From Candidatus Mediterraneibacter gallistercoris (GTDB lineage Bacteria; Bacillota_A; Clostridia; Lachnospirales; Lachnospiraceae), in assembly GCA_019119745.1 (NCBI GenBank), contig DWWI01000251.1, forward strand, positions 1 to 12,203: a DNA stretch of 12,203 nt. Direction: 5' to 3'. Under the pieces are notes generated by a model. It was not told the DNA's origin. It made no database searches and saw only the letters and a list, made by a program, of their open reading frames with translations. Made by a program: the position numbers and the translations under genes. Each line of letters starts with the position of its first letter. Positions within the stretch are counted from its first letter, which is position 1. Of this stretch, positions 11,323 to 12,203 are shown one piece after another.

Positions 11323-12203
11323 ATGAGTAAAGAAAAAGTGGTTTTAGCATATTCAGGCGGACTTGATACAACAGCGATCATTCCGTGGCTGAAAGAGACA
11401 TTCGGTTATGACGTAATCTGCTGCTGCATCGACTGCGGACAGGGCGAGGAGCTTGACGGACTCGACGAGAGGGCAAAACTCTCCGGAGCTTCCAAATTAT
11501 ATATTGAAAATATTGTTGACGAATTTGCCGAAGATTTTATCATGCCGTGCGTAAAAGCAGGCGCTGTATATGAAAACGCATATCTGCTCGGAACATCCAT
11601 GGCACGTCCGGCCATCGCAAAGAAATTGGTTGAGATTGCACGTAAGGAAGGCGCTGTTGCCATCTGCCACGGCGCTACAGGAAAAGGAAACGACCAGATC
11701 CGTTTCGAACTTGGCATCAAGGCTCTTGCTCCGGACATCAAGATCATCGCTCCGTGGCGTATGACAGACCTCTGGACAATGCAGTCCCGTGAGGATGAGA
11801 TCGAATACTGCAAAGCACACGGCATTGATCTTCCATTCGACACAAAACACAGCTACAGCCGTGACCGCAACCTGTGGCACATCAGCCACGAAGGCCTTGA
11901 GCTGGAAGATCCGTCTGTAGAACCGAACTACGACGATCTGCTCGTGCTCAGTGTTGCACCGGAAAAAGCTCCGGATGAACCGGAATATGTGACTATGACA
12001 TTTGAGGCGGGCGTTCCGAAGAGCATCAACGGAAAAGAAATGAAAGTGGCTGATATCATCACAGAACTCAATACTCTGGGCGGAAAGCACGGTATCGGTA
12101 TCATCGACATCGTGGAGAACCGTGTAGTAGGTATGAAGTCCCGCGGCGTATACGAGACACCGGGCGGAACGATCCTGATGGCCGCTCATCAGCAGCTGGA
12201 AGA
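11323..12203 (+). CDS. argG: Argininosuccinate synthase, 3'-truncated by the window end
   Basis: The frame is open from ATG 11323 to the window end, giving 293 complete codons of a protein normally about 400 aa. The enzyme joins citrulline and aspartate with ATP to form argininosuccinate, the penultimate step of arginine synthesis in the cytosol. Residues 9-17 (AYSGGLDTT) are the ATP-pyrophosphatase P-loop. [14 protein letters not shown] (116-129) binds citrulline and aspartate, and [16 protein letters not shown] (176-191) is strongly conserved. AGGAGG lies 8 nt before the start. Two ARG boxes and a good promoter precede it, so arginine-dependent repression is expected. The truncation comes only from the window boundary. 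Whether argH follows cannot be seen. Confidence 0.98.
   Translation, partial: MSKEKVVLAYSGGLDTTAIIPWLKETFGYDVICCCIDCGQGEELDGLDERAKLSGASKLYIENIVDEFAEDFIMPCVKAGAVYENAYLLGTSMARPAIAKKLVEIARKEGAVAICHGATGKGNDQIRFELGIKALAPDIKIIAPWRMTDLWTMQSREDEIEYCKAHGIDLPFDTKHSYSRDRNLWHISHEGLELEDPSVEPNYDDLLVLSVAPEKAPDEPEYVTMTFEAGVPKSINGKEMKVADIITELNTLGGKHGIGIIDIVENRVVGMKSRGVYETPGGTILMAAHQQLE

Overview
The window looks like chromosomal DNA from an anaerobic, probably spore-forming Firmicute of the Lachnospiraceae/Clostridia type. The grounds are strong AGGAGG ribosome-binding sites on nearly every gene, a clostridial-type OGG1 8-oxoguanine glycosylase, a YqhD/BDH-type iron alcohol dehydrogenase, a stand-alone short FeoA protein, a GrpB-family protein and a collagen-like Gly-X-Thr protein. 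This placement is inference from gene content and style. Ten complete genes are supported, one more runs off the right edge, and most lie on the minus strand. No rRNA, tRNA, CRISPR array or insertion sequence was found.

Left block (178-4524, all minus). The order of transcription is: ogg (8-oxoguanine glycosylase/lyase), an isochorismatase/nicotinamidase-type cysteine hydrolase, an iron-containing alcohol dehydrogenase, a 101-aa Nif11-like small protein, a nitroreductase-family flavoprotein, crcB/fluC (fluoride channel). Gaps are 4 to 73 nt and there is no evident internal terminator, so this may be one stress/redox operon of six genes. A separate feoA-like gene with its own candidate promoter follows.

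Centre (4525-6828). Between ogg and the plus-strand grpB-like gene lies a striking 71-bp element. It can fold into a gap-free cloverleaf: an 8-bp closing stem and three abutting hairpins. The grpB-like gene encodes a GrpB domain fused to a C-terminal glycine-rich membrane hairpin. It converges on a gene for a CcdA-type membrane thiol-disulfide transporter fused to an extracytoplasmic thioredoxin-like domain. The two share a perfect 22-bp bidirectional terminator, and the grpB stop codon lies in its loop.

Right-centre (6985-9498, minus). A TPR-containing family 2 glycosyltransferase gene lies 78 nt upstream of a gene for a 452-aa collagen-like protein rich in Gly-X-Thr triplets. The pairing resembles the glycosyltransferase/BclA arrangement of clostridial exosporium loci. 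A plausible joint role is decoration of a spore- or cell-surface collagen-like filament.

Right edge (9776-12203). A malic enzyme gene (minus, with its own terminator) is divergent from argG (plus, truncated by the window end). The AT-rich 374-bp spacer holds a promoter for each gene, two good candidate ArgR (ARG box) operators on the argG side, and an 11-bp direct repeat at 21-bp spacing in the malic enzyme leader.
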